Positions 17,234 through 29,569 of a stretch of DNA of 64,000 nucleotides are shown here, piece by piece; the stretch's first letter is position 1; each line of letters begins with the position of its first letter. Source of the DNA: Desulfurobacterium sp. TC5-1 (GTDB taxonomy: Bacteria > Aquificota > Aquificia > Desulfurobacteriales > Desulfurobacteriaceae); contig NZ_ATXC01000002.1 of the NCBI RefSeq assembly GCF_000421485.1, forward strand, positions 62,001 through 126,000, given 5' to 3'. Under the pieces are notes generated by a model, which saw nothing but the letters and a program-made list of their open reading frames with translations, was not told where the DNA came from and made no database searches. The position numbers and the translations under genes were made by a program.

Positions 17234-17722
17234 TTACCCCCTGTTACGCAATATCCTTGGAGGATTAATTCTGTGAAGTCTAAATCTCTCTGAAGCAAGT
17301 TCCTTAACCCAATCAATCTCCTTAAATTTCTGAACAAATGGATCTATTGAAATTCCACCGCGGGGATTAAACTCACCGTACACCTCTATGTAATAAGGTT
17401 CAAGTAGCCTGAAAAGGTCCTCTGCTATCCTGTTTACGGTATCTTCATGGAAATCTTTTGCGTTTCTGTATGAAAAAAGGTAGAGCTTCAAAGATTTACT
17501 TTCTACAAGCCACTTATCAGGAATGTACTGAATGTAAATAGTTGCAAAATCCGGTTGACCTGTTATGGGACAGAGTGCTGTAAATTCAGGACAGTTGAAA
17601 GAGACCCAGTATATGTTGTTAGGGAACCTGTTGGGAAATTTTTCAAGAACTTCCGGTTTGTAATCAAAAACATATTCAGTTTTTTTTCCAAGAGAACTCA
17701 CCGTTCCAAAATCCTCTCTCAT
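17234..17722 (-). CDS. queF: NADPH-dependent 7-cyano-7-deazaguanine reductase (preQ1 synthase)
   Basis: A 162-residue single-domain QueF (tunnelling fold). The catalytic Cys lies in ALCPITGQPDFA, and NAKDFHEDTVNRI and YGEFNPRGG complete the active site. It reduces the nitrile of preQ0 to preQ1 during queuosine synthesis for tRNA wobble bases. The ATG at 17722 follows AAGAGGT. I see no preQ1 riboswitch in the short leader. The next gene starts four bases after its stop. Confidence 0.95.
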   Translation of the reverse strand: MREDFGTVSSLGKKTEYVFDYKPEVLEKFPNRFPNNIYWVSFNCPEFTALCPITGQPDFATIYIQYIPDKWLVESKSLKLYLFSYRNAKDFHEDTVNRIAEDLFRLLEPYYIEVYGEFNPRGGISIDPFVQKFKEIDWVKELASERFRLHRINPPRILRNRG

Positions 17723-17805
17723 AATTGACCTCTTTTAAAAAAGTTCTGCATATACACCCAATCTACAAAATTTTAACATTTAATACATTTACGAAAAAAA
17801 GCACC

Positions 17806-17834
17806 TTTCACGAGTCAAACATAAGTTATAAAAT
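17806..17834 (+). promoter_or_regulatory. Promoter giving a near-leaderless mRNA
   Basis: TTTCAC (17806-17811), a 17-base spacer and TAAAAT (17829-17834) end only seven bases before the first ATG (17842) of the phosphoesterase gene. No ribosome-binding sequence fits between, so the transcript would start at or next to the ATG. Confidence 0.5.
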
Positions 17835-17841
17835 TTTAATC

Positions 17842-18555
17842 ATGATGAAGATAGGAATCATATCTGATATACACGCAAATTTGCACGCCCTCGAAGCCGT
17901 GGCAAAGGACATGGATTTAGAGGGAATAGATGAGGTATGGTGCCTTGGAGACACGATAAATTATGGAGCCTTCCCTAACGAATGCTGCCAATGGGTTATT
18001 GAAAATGTTTCCTCTTACATACTGGGCAACCACGAACTAATGCTTCTCGGGCTCGCATCCGTAGAAAATAGATATGTAAACGCATGTTTGAAATGGACAA
18101 AACAGGTAATAAGAGAAGATTACATAGAATACTTTGCTACTAAGAGTGTAATAAAAATTTTCGATGACGTAACCCTTGTACACGATAACCCCTTGTCCCC
18201 GGGGAGCATGCGGTATATTTTAACAAGAGGCGAAGCCGAAGAAGTACTCTTAAAATCCACCGCTCATGTATGTTTCTTCGGACACACTCACATTCCCATA
18301 GGATACCGTCTTTCAACTGTCGGTGCAGAGATTATCAAAACTCCAGTTTACACGATAGACTCCAGAAAACATTTGATCAACCCTGGAAGCGTGGGACAAC
18401 CGAGAGACGGCATGCCTCTTGCTTCATATATAGTGCTTCAAGATAACACCCTCAGGCTAAAAAGAATCAAATATGATGTAAAAGGAGCAGCAAAAGCAAT
18501 AATAGAGGCAAACCTGCCAATAATTATGGCCGCAAGACTTCTGGAAGGAGTATAA
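17842..18555 (+). CDS. Calcineurin-like metallophosphoesterase (YfcE/ApaH-like)
   Basis: I place the start at one of the two adjacent ATGs (17842 or 17845), because the protein then opens with the family motif MKIGIISDIHANLHAL. GDTINYG, GNHE, FGHTHIP and NPGSVGQPRDG complete the dimetal site of this superfamily. About 237 residues match small single-domain phosphodiesterases that hydrolyse nucleotides or phosphodiesters in the cytoplasm. The extra upstream frame to 17725 is AT-rich promoter sequence. The natural substrate is unknown. It precedes recA by 80 bases on the same strand. Confidence 0.88.
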   Translation: MMKIGIISDIHANLHALEAVAKDMDLEGIDEVWCLGDTINYGAFPNECCQWVIENVSSYILGNHELMLLGLASVENRYVNACLKWTKQVIREDYIEYFATKSVIKIFDDVTLVHDNPLSPGSMRYILTRGEAEEVLLKSTAHVCFFGHTHIPIGYRLSTVGAEIIKTPVYTIDSRKHLINPGSVGQPRDGMPLASYIVLQDNTLRLKRIKYDVKGAAKAIIEANLPIIMAARLLEGV

Positions 18556-18574
18556 AAATCCTTAGAATTTAAGT

Positions 18575-18580
18575 TATAAT
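18575..18580 (+). promoter_or_regulatory. Candidate -10 element for recA
   Basis: A perfect TATAAT lies 56 bases before the recA start. No good -35 is visible at 17 bases, and I saw no obvious LexA-type palindrome, so regulation of recA here is unclear. Confidence 0.4.
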
Positions 18581-18635
18581 ATTACGCAATACATAAATAC
18601 CATTAAAACTCATAAGATTTCAGAGGTAAAAAAAT

Positions 18636-19637
18636 ATGGAAGATGCAAAAGCAAAAGTTTTAAAAGAAGCCCTTAAACAAATTAAGAAAGATTATGGCGA
18701 AGGCGCCATAATGTTCTTGGGTGAAAAACCAAGCGAAAAAATACCATCAATAAGCACCGGCTCCATAAGTATAGATTATGCAACCGGTATAGGTGGTGTT
18801 CCAAGAGGAAGAATAACAGAAATCTATGGACCGGAATCATCCGGAAAAACAACCCTTGCACTTCACGTAATAGCAAACGCTCAAAAACAGGGAGGAATTG
18901 CTGCTTTCATAGATGCGGAACATGCTCTTGACCCTCTATATGCAAAAAAACTCGGAATAAACCTTGATGAACTTCTTATTTCTCAACCTGATAGCGGAGA
19001 GCAGGCCCTTGAAATAGCGGAAACTCTCGTCAGGAGCGGTGCCGTTGACGTAATAGTTATAGACTCCGTTGCCGCTCTTGTCCCTGAAGCAGAACTTAAA
19101 GGCGATATGGGTGACTCTCACGTAGGATTACAGGCAAGGCTCATGAGTCAAGCTTTAAGAAAACTCACAGCCGCAACCAACAAAAGTAACGCCGCCTTAA
19201 TCTTCATAAATCAGGTAAGAGAAAAAATTGGAGGAACAAATTACGGACCCAATGAAACTACGACCGGCGGAAGAGCGCTAAAATTCTACTCTTCACTCAG
19301 AATAGAAGTTAGAAACGCAGGCGCTATAAAGGGAAAAAATGACGAACGGCTCGGCCATTCCGCACGGGTAAAGATAGTAAAAAATAAATTGGCTCCACCT
19401 TTTAGAGAGGCTTTTGTTGATATCTACTACGGGGAAGGCATTTCAAGGTGGGCTGAACTCATTATTCTTGGCGAGAAATTAGGGTTCATTAAGAAAAGCG
19501 GTTCCTGGTACTCCTACGGCAACATAAGACTCGGGCAGGGTAAAGAAAATGCAAGAAAATATCTAAAAGAACATCCGGAAGTGGCAGAGGAGATCGAAAC
19601 CAAGATAAAGGAGAAGCTCTATGGCAACTCTGAATGA
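18636..19637 (+). CDS. recA: Recombinase A
   Basis: A 333-residue RecA. The Walker A loop GPESSGKTT, Walker [11 protein letters not shown], loop L1 and L2 segments ([36 protein letters not shown]) and INQVREKIG are all intact. It forms the ATP-dependent filament on single-stranded DNA for strand exchange and the SOS response. The usual acidic C-terminal tail is short. The last 17 bases overlap the pilT start, so the two are translationally coupled. Confidence 0.97.
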   Translation: MEDAKAKVLKEALKQIKKDYGEGAIMFLGEKPSEKIPSISTGSISIDYATGIGGVPRGRITEIYGPESSGKTTLALHVIANAQKQGGIAAFIDAEHALDPLYAKKLGINLDELLISQPDSGEQALEIAETLVRSGAVDVIVIDSVAALVPEAELKGDMGDSHVGLQARLMSQALRKLTAATNKSNAALIFINQVREKIGGTNYGPNETTTGGRALKFYSSLRIEVRNAGAIKGKNDERLGHSARVKIVKNKLAPPFREAFVDIYYGEGISRWAELIILGEKLGFIKKSGSWYSYGNIRLGQGKENARKYLKEHPEVAEEIETKIKEKLYGNSE

Positions 19638-20692
19638 GATACTCGAAAAAGCCCTTGCCCTGGGGGCATCAGACATCCATTTGAGAATGAAAATGGTGCC
19701 GATATTTCGCATACAGGGGAAGCTCGTGAAAACGAATTTCCCGCCTTTAACAGGTGCTGAAATATTTGAATTTGTAAAGACAATTCTTCCAATAGAGAAA
19801 AAGAAAGAAATACCTATTCTGAAAAATTACGACACTTCGTACAGTATTCCCGGAGTCGGAAGGTTCAGGGTTAACATTTTCAAGCAGAGAAATACCTTTG
19901 CAATAGTTATGAGAGCAATTCCCACCAAAATTCCCACTATTGAGGAGTTGAACCTTCCAGAAATAATAAAAAAAATAGCTCTTGAGCACAGAGGACTTGT
20001 TCTCGTGACAGGAACGACAGGTTCAGGTAAATCAACCACTTTAGCTGCAATGCTCAATGAACTTAACCATAAAGATTCAAGGGTCGTAATAACGATAGAA
20101 GACCCTATAGAATATCTTCATAGAGACATAAAATCCATCTTTTACCAGAGAGAAGTCGGCGTTGATGCAGAGGACTTTTTCTCAGCACTGAAAGCCGCCC
20201 TTCGTGAAGACCCTGACGTTATCCTCGTAGGTGAAATGAGGGATCCGGAAACCGTTAGAACTGCTCTTGACGCAGCAGAAACCGGACACCTCGTATTTTC
20301 AACACTCCACACACTTGATGCCAAAGAAACCATCTACCGTATCGTCTCCTTTTTCCCTCCATATCACCAACAGGCAATCAGATATCAGCTTGCCTCTGTT
20401 CTAAAGGCAACAATTTCTCAACGACTCTTACCTAAAGCTGACGGAAAAGGAAGGGTTCCCGCCGTGGAGGTTATGATAACAACGGAAGCAATAAAGGAAA
20501 GAATCTTAAATCCTGAACTTACAGAGGAAATTCCAAACTTTATCGAAAAAGGTAGAGAAACTTATGGCTCTCAAACGTTTGACCAATCACTCTATCAACT
20601 GTGGAAAAACGGACTTATCACAAGAGAAGATGCTCTCAAATATGCAACAAGACCAGACGACCTTAAACTCAGAATGGAAGGAATCACTTCAG

Positions 20693-20709
<17 letters not shown>
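19621..20709 (+). CDS. pilT: Type IV pilus retraction ATPase
   Basis: A 362-residue PilT/PilU-type hexameric ATPase. ASDIHLR opens the N domain, [15 protein letters not shown] is Walker [10 protein letters not shown] is the Asp box, [14 protein letters not shown] is Walker B, and HLVFSTLHT is the His box. PilT powers pilus retraction, twitching motility and DNA uptake at the inner face of the membrane. No other pilus gene is beside it. It overlaps recA at its 5' end and recX at its 3' end. Confidence 0.93.
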
Positions 20710-23798
<3,089 letters not shown>

Positions 23799-23800
23799 TC

Positions 23801-24532
23801 ATGGAAAAACCTGATGTTCTGTTAACGATAGCCGGCTTTGACCCAACCGGGGGAGCCGGCATATTAAGAGACATATCAACATTCAGACACTTTGGATTTT
23901 ACGGAACTGCCGTAATCACAGCAAACACATCTCAAAACACAAAAGGCGTTACAGACGTTCTATTCCAGCCTCCAGAGCTTATAAAAAAACAGATAAAAGC
24001 CGTTGATGAAGACTTTTCAATTGCAGGAATAAAGATAGGACTCCCCCATTACGATAAAACTCTAAATACCTGGATAGCCGAATTTATTACAGAAAAGAAA
24101 ATACCAGCAGTTTTTGATCCTGTTTTAAAACCAACACTTGGAAAGGCTTTTGTGAAAAAGATAGAAACAATTGAGCCTCTGATGAAAGCTTCAACGGTAA
24201 TAACACCAAACTATTCAGAATACCAGAAACTCAGGGGATACCTGAAAAGTTTTCGGGGAAGCATAGTCGTAAAGGGAATTTTTGAAAACAATACGGTAAA
24301 AGACATTCTTATACAAAACGGAAAAAAAACGGAAATCATATCCCATACATTAAGAAGCGGAGAAGAAGTAAGAGGAACAGGATGCGCCTTCTCATCAGCC
24401 CTGCTTGCTCTGATAATAAAGAAAGATTTAAAAACAGCGTTCAGAGAAGCATCTCAATTCTTACAGGATTTTAGAAAAAAGGCTCTATCTTTAGAAAGCA
24501 GGAAGCAGAAAATAAATCTTGATATCCTTTAA
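23801..24532 (+). CDS. Hydroxymethylpyrimidine/phosphomethylpyrimidine kinase (ThiD-like)
   Basis: A 243-residue ribokinase-fold kinase. TIAGFDPTGGAGILRDIST is the HMP-binding start, VFDPVLKPTLG and ITPNYSEY follow, and GTGCAFSSAL is the catalytic anion hole. ThiD phosphorylates HMP and HMP-P for thiamine synthesis. It is a little shorter than the usual 260-270 residues and slightly diverged, so a related pyridoxal or other kinase role is possible. It begins two bases after the alaS stop. The gene ends just before two convergent tRNAs. No TPP riboswitch is nearby. Confidence 0.85.
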   Translation: MEKPDVLLTIAGFDPTGGAGILRDISTFRHFGFYGTAVITANTSQNTKGVTDVLFQPPELIKKQIKAVDEDFSIAGIKIGLPHYDKTLNTWIAEFITEKKIPAVFDPVLKPTLGKAFVKKIETIEPLMKASTVITPNYSEYQKLRGYLKSFRGSIVVKGIFENNTVKDILIQNGKKTEIISHTLRSGEEVRGTGCAFSSALLALIIKKDLKTAFREASQFLQDFRKKALSLESRKQKINLDIL

Positions 24533-24533
24533 G

Positions 24534-24612
24534 TGGCGGGGACGACGGGACTCGAACCCGCGACCTCCGGCGTGACAGGCCGGCGTTCTAACCAGAACTG
24601 AACTACGTCCCC
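24534..24612 (-). tRNA. tRNA-Asp (GTC)
   Basis: Read on the minus strand, GGGGACG pairs with CGTCCCC at the acceptor, the anticodon stem encloses CTGTCAC with anticodon GTC, and the T loop is GGTTCGAGTCC. Discriminator G and CCA are encoded. The end is two bases from the stop of the convergent kinase gene. Confidence 0.95.
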
Positions 24613-24624
24613 GAAGGAAGGAAA

Positions 24625-24700
24625 TGGTGGGCGGAACAGGGATCGAACCTGTGACCCCCAGCTTGTAAGGCTGGTGCTCTCCCAGCTGAGCTATCCGCCC
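24625..24700 (-). tRNA. tRNA-Val (TAC)
   Basis: On the minus strand GGGCGGA pairs with TCCGCCC, the D arm reads AGCTCAGCTGGGAGAGC, the anticodon loop CTTACAA carries TAC, and the T loop is GGTTCGATCCC. Discriminator A and CCA are encoded. It lies 12 bases upstream of tRNA-Asp and should share its transcript. Confidence 0.95.
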
Positions 24701-24740
24701 GAATTGACGATAAACAAATATAGGATAATTTCCGAAGGTG

Positions 24741-25760
24741 TCAACTACCAACACCTCTTTTTTCCGCAAAATCACCATCTTTTAGCACTTCATCTATTAA
24801 AGGGAAAACCTTTTCAGGTGTAAGGTCCCTCATGCATTTAAAATGTCCCTCACGACATCTTTTCCCACCATGAATTCCACAGGGCCTGCAGTAAAGAGGA
24901 ATTTCAGCCACCTTAGCCTTTTCACCAAGAGGATAAAATCCAAACTCTTTAACAGTAGGACCAAACATCGTAACAACAGGCTTTTTAAACGCAGAAGCAA
25001 AGTGGGTCGGAGACGAATCGTTTGTGATAACTACACTGCTTCCGGCAATAAGCGCCATCAATTCTCTCAAATTCGTTTTTCCGGCGGTGTTCACAGCAAA
25101 AGGAATCTGTCTGAAAACCTTCTCAGCAACAGGAATATCAGCGGCACTACCGACAATGACAGGAACAAGTCCCCTTTCTTCAATCAAATATTTTCCAACA
25201 GAAGCAAAGTATTCCGGAAGCCACCTCTTTGTAGGCCAGACGGAACCGGGAGATATTACGGCAAAGGGAAATTCCAGAGAAAACTTTTCCCTGACCTTTC
25301 CAACCTCGTCTTTCGAAACGAAAAGCTCCGGCTGAAGATCAACCCTGGCAGCTTTATTAACGGCAAGGAGGAGCTGTATATTTCTCTCCACCTCGTGAAC
25401 ATTCCGTCTATACTTAACGCGCCTGGTGTAGAGAAACGAAAAACCAGCCGTATCAAAACCAACTCTTAAAGGTATTCCACTTAAAAAGAGCAAAGTGGCC
25501 GTTCTATGAGAGCGGTGAGGTGAGAAAACGGCATCAAATTTTATACTTTTCAGTTTAGAGGCAAAACCCCTGATCCCCTTTTTATCATAAGGAATAACCC
25601 CTTTAAGATACTGAAACCCTTCATATATCGCCTCATATCCTTTCTTACACACCAAAAACACTTCAGCTTCTGAATAAGTTTTTGCAACGGACTTAATAAG
25701 AGACGATACAAGAACAAGGTCACCGATAAACGCTGTCTGAAAAATAAGTATCCGCTTCAT
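24741..25760 (-). CDS. Heptosyltransferase II-like glycosyltransferase (family 9)
   Basis: The start at ATG 25760 follows GAGG and gives MKRILIFQTAFIGDLVL, the family 9 start; the longer frame to 25982 crosses the promoter region of the divergent gene. The 339-residue protein has VISPGSVWPTKRW and TNDSSPTHFASAF in the donor half and a C-terminal CRPCG...C...C cluster like that of the paralogue at 62-1039. It should add heptose to the LPS inner core at the inner membrane. The exact linkage is not predictable. Confidence 0.88.
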   Translation of the reverse strand: MKRILIFQTAFIGDLVLVSSLIKSVAKTYSEAEVFLVCKKGYEAIYEGFQYLKGVIPYDKKGIRGFASKLKSIKFDAVFSPHRSHRTATLLFLSGIPLRVGFDTAGFSFLYTRRVKYRRNVHEVERNIQLLLAVNKAARVDLQPELFVSKDEVGKVREKFSLEFPFAVISPGSVWPTKRWLPEYFASVGKYLIEERGLVPVIVGSAADIPVAEKVFRQIPFAVNTAGKTNLRELMALIAGSSVVITNDSSPTHFASAFKKPVVTMFGPTVKEFGFYPLGEKAKVAEIPLYCRPCGIHGGKRCREGHFKCMRDLTPEKVFPLIDEVLKDGDFAEKRGVGS

Positions 25761-25850
25761 ATACTTCCTCAACCTGCATGTTTCAAAGTCGATTATACAC
25801 AAAGAAGAATTCTTTAGTAACAATATAAATAAAAACAGATATAAAGTAAC

Positions 25851-25909
25851 TTGCATTTTTGTAAAAAATTTTACATAATTTTTACATGACTTTAACTTTT
25901 CTTTTACAT
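25851..25909 (+). promoter_or_regulatory. Promoter and phased operator repeats of the usp-actP operon
   Basis: TTGCAT (25851-25856), 17 bases, then CATAAT (25874-25879) is a plausible promoter. Inside it lies a palindrome, TGTAAAA-AA-TTTTACA (25860-25875). TTTACAT occurs three times in direct orientation at 25870, 25881 and 25903, that is 11 and 22 bases apart, one and two helical turns. Such face-of-helix spacing suggests cooperative binding of a regulator; the regulator is unknown. Confidence 0.5.
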
Positions 25910-25924
25910 CTATGGAGGTGACAC

Positions 25925-26656
25925 ATGGGGTTCCGAAAACTCCTTGTAGCCGTGGACAATTTCTCCGCTTCATTCGGTGCATTTAAAAAAGCGGTGGAAA
26001 TTGCACGGGAAGAGAAAATCCCGCTTACAGTTGTGAATGTTGAAGAGGCAATTCCTCTCCTTCCAGCGGAAAAGATGCTTGAAGCACCGCCAGACCACTT
26101 TGTAACGGATGATCCCTTAAAACTGGCAGAAATCTACGCCAGAAAACACGGCATAGAAGTAAAAACTGTCAAGAAAACAGGTCCAATAGCCGGAGGAATT
26201 TTAGAAACAGCTGAGGAAGAGGATGCAGACCTTATAATCCTTGGCGATTCCGGTATTAAAGGCATGGAAAAACTATACCTGGGAAGCATTGCTCAAGCAG
26301 TAGTTGAAAATTCTAAAAGACCTGTTCTCATCGTAAGAAAGGGGTGGATGAACATTGAGGACATACTGAGCCTTGCAAAAAGTCTTGGTAAAGAGGAAAG
26401 AAAAGAGGAAATTCCCTGTAAATATGACCCTGCTCTTGTTAAAGAGAATTTTAAATCAATGGGAACGCTCTTTTTCATCCTCTGCGTTATCTACTTTTTT
26501 GCAGCCATAATAACATCAAAACCGTTTAAAAACATCGCCGCTCTTGAGATTGCAGGACTTCCATTCGGAATATGGTCAGGCATATTTCTTGTAATTTCCG
26601 GAATCATATTAACCCGAATATACATAAACAAACAAATTGGAGGTGAGACACAATGA
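25925..26656 (+). CDS. Universal stress protein fused to a DUF485-like membrane domain
   Basis: A 243-residue two-part protein. Residues 1-140 are a UspA domain: FRKLLVAVDNFSAS at the start, ILGDSGIKGMEKLYLGSIAQAVVENSKRPVLIV as the ATP-binding G-x2-G-x9-GS type segment. Residues 175-240 hold two membrane helices with the pattern of DUF485/YjcH, the small partner of acetate permease ActP (EIAGLPFGIWSGIF...ILTRIYINK). The stop overlaps the symporter ATG (ATGA). In most bacteria these two domains are separate proteins. The fusion suggests that nucleotide or stress sensing acts directly on the transporter; this is inference. Confidence 0.85.
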   Translation: MGFRKLLVAVDNFSASFGAFKKAVEIAREEKIPLTVVNVEEAIPLLPAEKMLEAPPDHFVTDDPLKLAEIYARKHGIEVKTVKKTGPIAGGILETAEEEDADLIILGDSGIKGMEKLYLGSIAQAVVENSKRPVLIVRKGWMNIEDILSLAKSLGKEERKEEIPCKYDPALVKENFKSMGTLFFILCVIYFFAAIITSKPFKNIAALEIAGLPFGIWSGIFLVISGIILTRIYINKQIGGETQ

Positions 26657-28257
26657 CATATCCAATAGCATTCATAATAGTAGCTATAAGTGTCCTTGTC
26701 TCCATATACGTAAGCTTCTATTTCAGAAAACACACAAGGACATCAAGCTCGTTTTTTGTAGCTGGTGGGGAAATTCCCTGGAAAATCAACGGAATGGCAA
26801 TGTTCGGCGACTACTGCAGTGCTGCAAGCTTCCTTGGTGTCGCCGGCGCCATAGCTATAATGGGAATAGATGGGTGGTGGCTCGCCCTGGGATTCTTCGC
26901 TACATGGATGGCAGTTCTGTTCCTCGTTGCAGGACCCCTTAAAAATGCAGGTAAATTCACCGTTGCAGATGTCATAGGAACACGTTTCGGTCAGGATAAA
27001 AACATAAGAACTATTTCAATGATAATAACACTTGTTCTCTCAGCTTTATATCTTGTGCCCCAGATAGTCGGAGCAGGACACCTTTTCAGACTCCTTTTAG
27101 GCTGGGAATATCTAACCACCGTTATCGTATCCGGCGTTTTAATAACAGTTTTAGTTGTTCTTGGTGGAATGAAAGGAACAACATTCAACCAGGCTATCCA
27201 GGGTGTCGTTCTCCTTGGTGCAATGCTACTCCTGCTGATTGCAGCATCTGTCATGTTCTTTAAAGGAAATCCCTTCGGAATTGTTAAAGCAGCAAAAGAG
27301 ATAGTGCCGCCAGTTGTTGCCGCAAAACAGGCACCGGAGCTTGTTAAAAATGCAAGCAATGCCCACGAAGCCATAAAAACTGTAAGAGCTGCCCTTTCCG
27401 GCGCACCTTCAGGATTAACGCCCGGCGTTGGACTTAGAGATTTCTGGAACCATTTGAGTCTTATTCTCGGACTTTTCTTCGGGGTTCTCGGACTTCCGCA
27501 TATTCTCATCAGATTTTACACCGTTAAAAGTGCAAAAGCTGCCCAACGAAGCATCGAATTCACCATATGGGGACTCGCAATCTTCTACACTGCTGTTCTC
27601 TTTGTGGGACTTGCAATCATGTACATCCTGTATCCAGACCTTGTAACCTTAGTTGCAACCGGAAAAAAAGGGATAGCAACAAACATGGCAGTTCCAATGC
27701 TTGGTCAGAAATTAGGCGGTGAACTGTTCTTAGGACTTATAGCGGCCGGTGCCTTAGCAGCAATGCTCAGTACCTGTACAGGACTTCTCATCACCGCTAC
27801 AACAAGCATTGCCCACGACCTTTACGCCTCCATACTCAGGCCCGACAGCACGGACGAACAGAGGGTCTCTTTTGCTAAAAAAGCGGTATTTATTCTCTCT
27901 GGAATATCCCTCCTGCTTGCAATATGGCTTAAAAACCAAAACGTCGGGATGTTAGTGGGAATGAGCTTTGGAATTGCAGCAAGTACATTTGCACCTGCCC
28001 TTGTTCTTACCGTATGGTGGAAAGGACTAACAAGACAGGGAATCATCGCTGGCATGTGGGTCGGTCTTGCAGTTTCCCTTCTGTTCACGTTCGCAAGATT
28101 TTTTAAATTAAAAACTTTCTTGGGACTTCCCGTTCTCGTCAATCCTGCCCTCTATAGCATTCCCGTTGCTCTACTTGTATTTATCATCGTGAGCCTCACC
28201 ACAAAAGATAAAGGAAAAGTTGAAGAGTTTATGGCCATAGCCCACTGTAAAAAATAA
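26653..28257 (+). CDS. Sodium:solute symporter, ActP (acetate/monocarboxylate) type
   Basis: A 534-residue protein with 13 or so membrane helices. SSFFVAGGEIPWKINGMAMFGDYCSAASFLG and AAMLSTCTGLLITATTSIAHDLY are signature stretches of the SSS family close to ActP, which couples Na+ to uptake of acetate and similar short acids at the inner membrane. A soluble insertion of about 60 residues (IVPPVVAAKQAPELVKNA...) sits mid-protein. Overlap with the Usp-DUF485 gene supports a two-component transporter. The substrate is inferred from family. Confidence 0.9.
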   Translation: MTYPIAFIIVAISVLVSIYVSFYFRKHTRTSSSFFVAGGEIPWKINGMAMFGDYCSAASFLGVAGAIAIMGIDGWWLALGFFATWMAVLFLVAGPLKNAGKFTVADVIGTRFGQDKNIRTISMIITLVLSALYLVPQIVGAGHLFRLLLGWEYLTTVIVSGVLITVLVVLGGMKGTTFNQAIQGVVLLGAMLLLLIAASVMFFKGNPFGIVKAAKEIVPPVVAAKQAPELVKNASNAHEAIKTVRAALSGAPSGLTPGVGLRDFWNHLSLILGLFFGVLGLPHILIRFYTVKSAKAAQRSIEFTIWGLAIFYTAVLFVGLAIMYILYPDLVTLVATGKKGIATNMAVPMLGQKLGGELFLGLIAAGALAAMLSTCTGLLITATTSIAHDLYASILRPDSTDEQRVSFAKKAVFILSGISLLLAIWLKNQNVGMLVGMSFGIAASTFAPALVLTVWWKGLTRQGIIAGMWVGLAVSLLFTFARFFKLKTFLGLPVLVNPALYSIPVALLVFIIVSLTTKDKGKVEEFMAIAHCKK

Positions 28258-28264
28258 CTTTTTC

Positions 28265-28290
28265 GCTCCGGGCGTTGTCCCGGAGCTTTT
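28265..28290 (+). terminator. Rho-independent terminator after the symporter
   Basis: GCTCCGGG and CCCGGAGC form a perfect eight-pair stem around CGTTGT, followed by TTTT. It separates the usp-actP operon from the radical SAM cassette. Confidence 0.85.
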
Positions 28291-28365
28291 CACCACATCC
28301 TGAATTTCCAATTTTCCTCTTCACTTTTGATATACTTTGTAGAAAGACTTTTTCAGGAGGATTCA

Positions 28366-29565
28366 ATGGCTGTAAACCTTGAGTATATCTTTGACAACGA
28401 TACTGTAGGATTAGGATGTTTTTCCTATCTGCCTGGAGAATTTGTCTGGGCGTGTACAAACGAATGTAACCTTGAGTGCAAACACTGCTCAATAGAATCA
28501 GGCCACGGCAGAAAATGGGCTGATGAACTCACAACTGAAGAAGCAAAATCCCTGATCATGGATATCTGGGAACATTTTGGTCCTGTTAAATTTGCAATAA
28601 CCGGTGGTGAACCTCTACTCAGAGAAGATATCTACGACATCATAAAGTTTGCCTTTGAAAACACAAGAATGCAGCTTGTCATGGCTACAAACGGAACGCT
28701 TCTTAACAAAGAAAACATTAAAAAGCTCCTCGATGCCGGTATGTGGCGTGTTGGTGTTTCCATTGACGGCGTCGGTGAAAAACATGACGAAATCAGGGGA
28801 CTTCAGGGCTGTTTTGAAACGGTGTATCAAAATCTCAAGCTTGCCAAGAAAATGGGATTGAGATTCCAGTTTCATACGACGGTCTCAAAACTTAACAAAG
28901 ATGAAATTCCGGCAATCATAGACCTTGCTGAAGAACTGGGCACTTACAGAATATATTTCGTATTCTTAATAACAACAGGTAGAGGCAAAAACCTTCCCGA
29001 TCTGACACCTGAAGAGGCAAAAGAGGTGTTTGAATACATCTATGAAAGGCAGAAAACGTCAAACGTATGGTTAAAACCTATCTGTGCTCCGTGTTATACA
29101 ACATGGCTAAAAGATAAAATGACAGAAGAGTATAAAGCCGGAAAGATAAATGTATTTCCGAGGGTAAAGCCCATAGGATGCCCTGCTGGAATTACGAGAT
29201 TCCATATACTTCCAAACGGTGACGTGTGGCCGTGCGCTTACGTTCCCATGAAGGTAGGAAACATAAGAGAGAAAAAACTCAGCCGTATAGCCATAGACAC
29301 ACCCGACTTTAAAGCAATAAAATTGGCAAGGGGCTTCAACCCTGATGTTTACGGTTTTGATGAAATCAAAAATCCTGCCAAACTTGAAGAGCTCAAAGAA
29401 GCATTTAAGAAAGAGTATGGATACGAGCCAGAGCTTGGCGGAATATGCAGAGATTGTGAGTATAAACAGGAATGCGGTGGATGCAGAGCAAGAGGTTATG
29501 CAAAAACGGGAAGTTTCCTCGGTGAAGATATAATGTGCCCTCTGAAAAACGTAGAGGAGAAGTGA
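28366..29565 (+). CDS. Radical SAM/SPASM protein (first of a pair)
   Basis: The ATG at 28366 follows AGGAGG and gives 399 residues. The radical SAM cluster is C34-x3-C38-x2-C41 (CNLECKHC) with an extra Cys at 30, and ITGGEPLLR is the SAM-binding GGE motif. The C-terminal third is a SPASM domain with CPAG...NGDVWPCAY and CRDCEYKQECGGCRARGY...C, which would hold up to two more iron-sulfur clusters. SPASM proteins modify peptides, enzymes or cofactors by radical chemistry (PqqE, AlbA, sactisynthases, NirJ/AhbC). The target here is unknown; no precursor-like small gene is adjacent. Four bases separate it from the next radical SAM gene. Confidence 0.9.
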   Translation: MAVNLEYIFDNDTVGLGCFSYLPGEFVWACTNECNLECKHCSIESGHGRKWADELTTEEAKSLIMDIWEHFGPVKFAITGGEPLLREDIYDIIKFAFENTRMQLVMATNGTLLNKENIKKLLDAGMWRVGVSIDGVGEKHDEIRGLQGCFETVYQNLKLAKKMGLRFQFHTTVSKLNKDEIPAIIDLAEELGTYRIYFVFLITTGRGKNLPDLTPEEAKEVFEYIYERQKTSNVWLKPICAPCYTTWLKDKMTEEYKAGKINVFPRVKPIGCPAGITRFHILPNGDVWPCAYVPMKVGNIREKKLSRIAIDTPDFKAIKLARGFNPDVYGFDEIKNPAKLEELKEAFKKEYGYEPELGGICRDCEYKQECGGCRARGYAKTGSFLGEDIMCPLKNVEEK

Positions 29566-29569
29566 TTAT

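Noticed and set aside
16372-17337. Longer start for the MTAP-family gene
   Set aside because: The extra 36 residues lie inside queF and replace the conserved family N terminus with unrelated sequence.
17723-17841. preQ1 riboswitch upstream of queF
   Set aside because: The short leader lacks the class I stem with a following A-rich tail and ACCC-type partner; no supportable fold.
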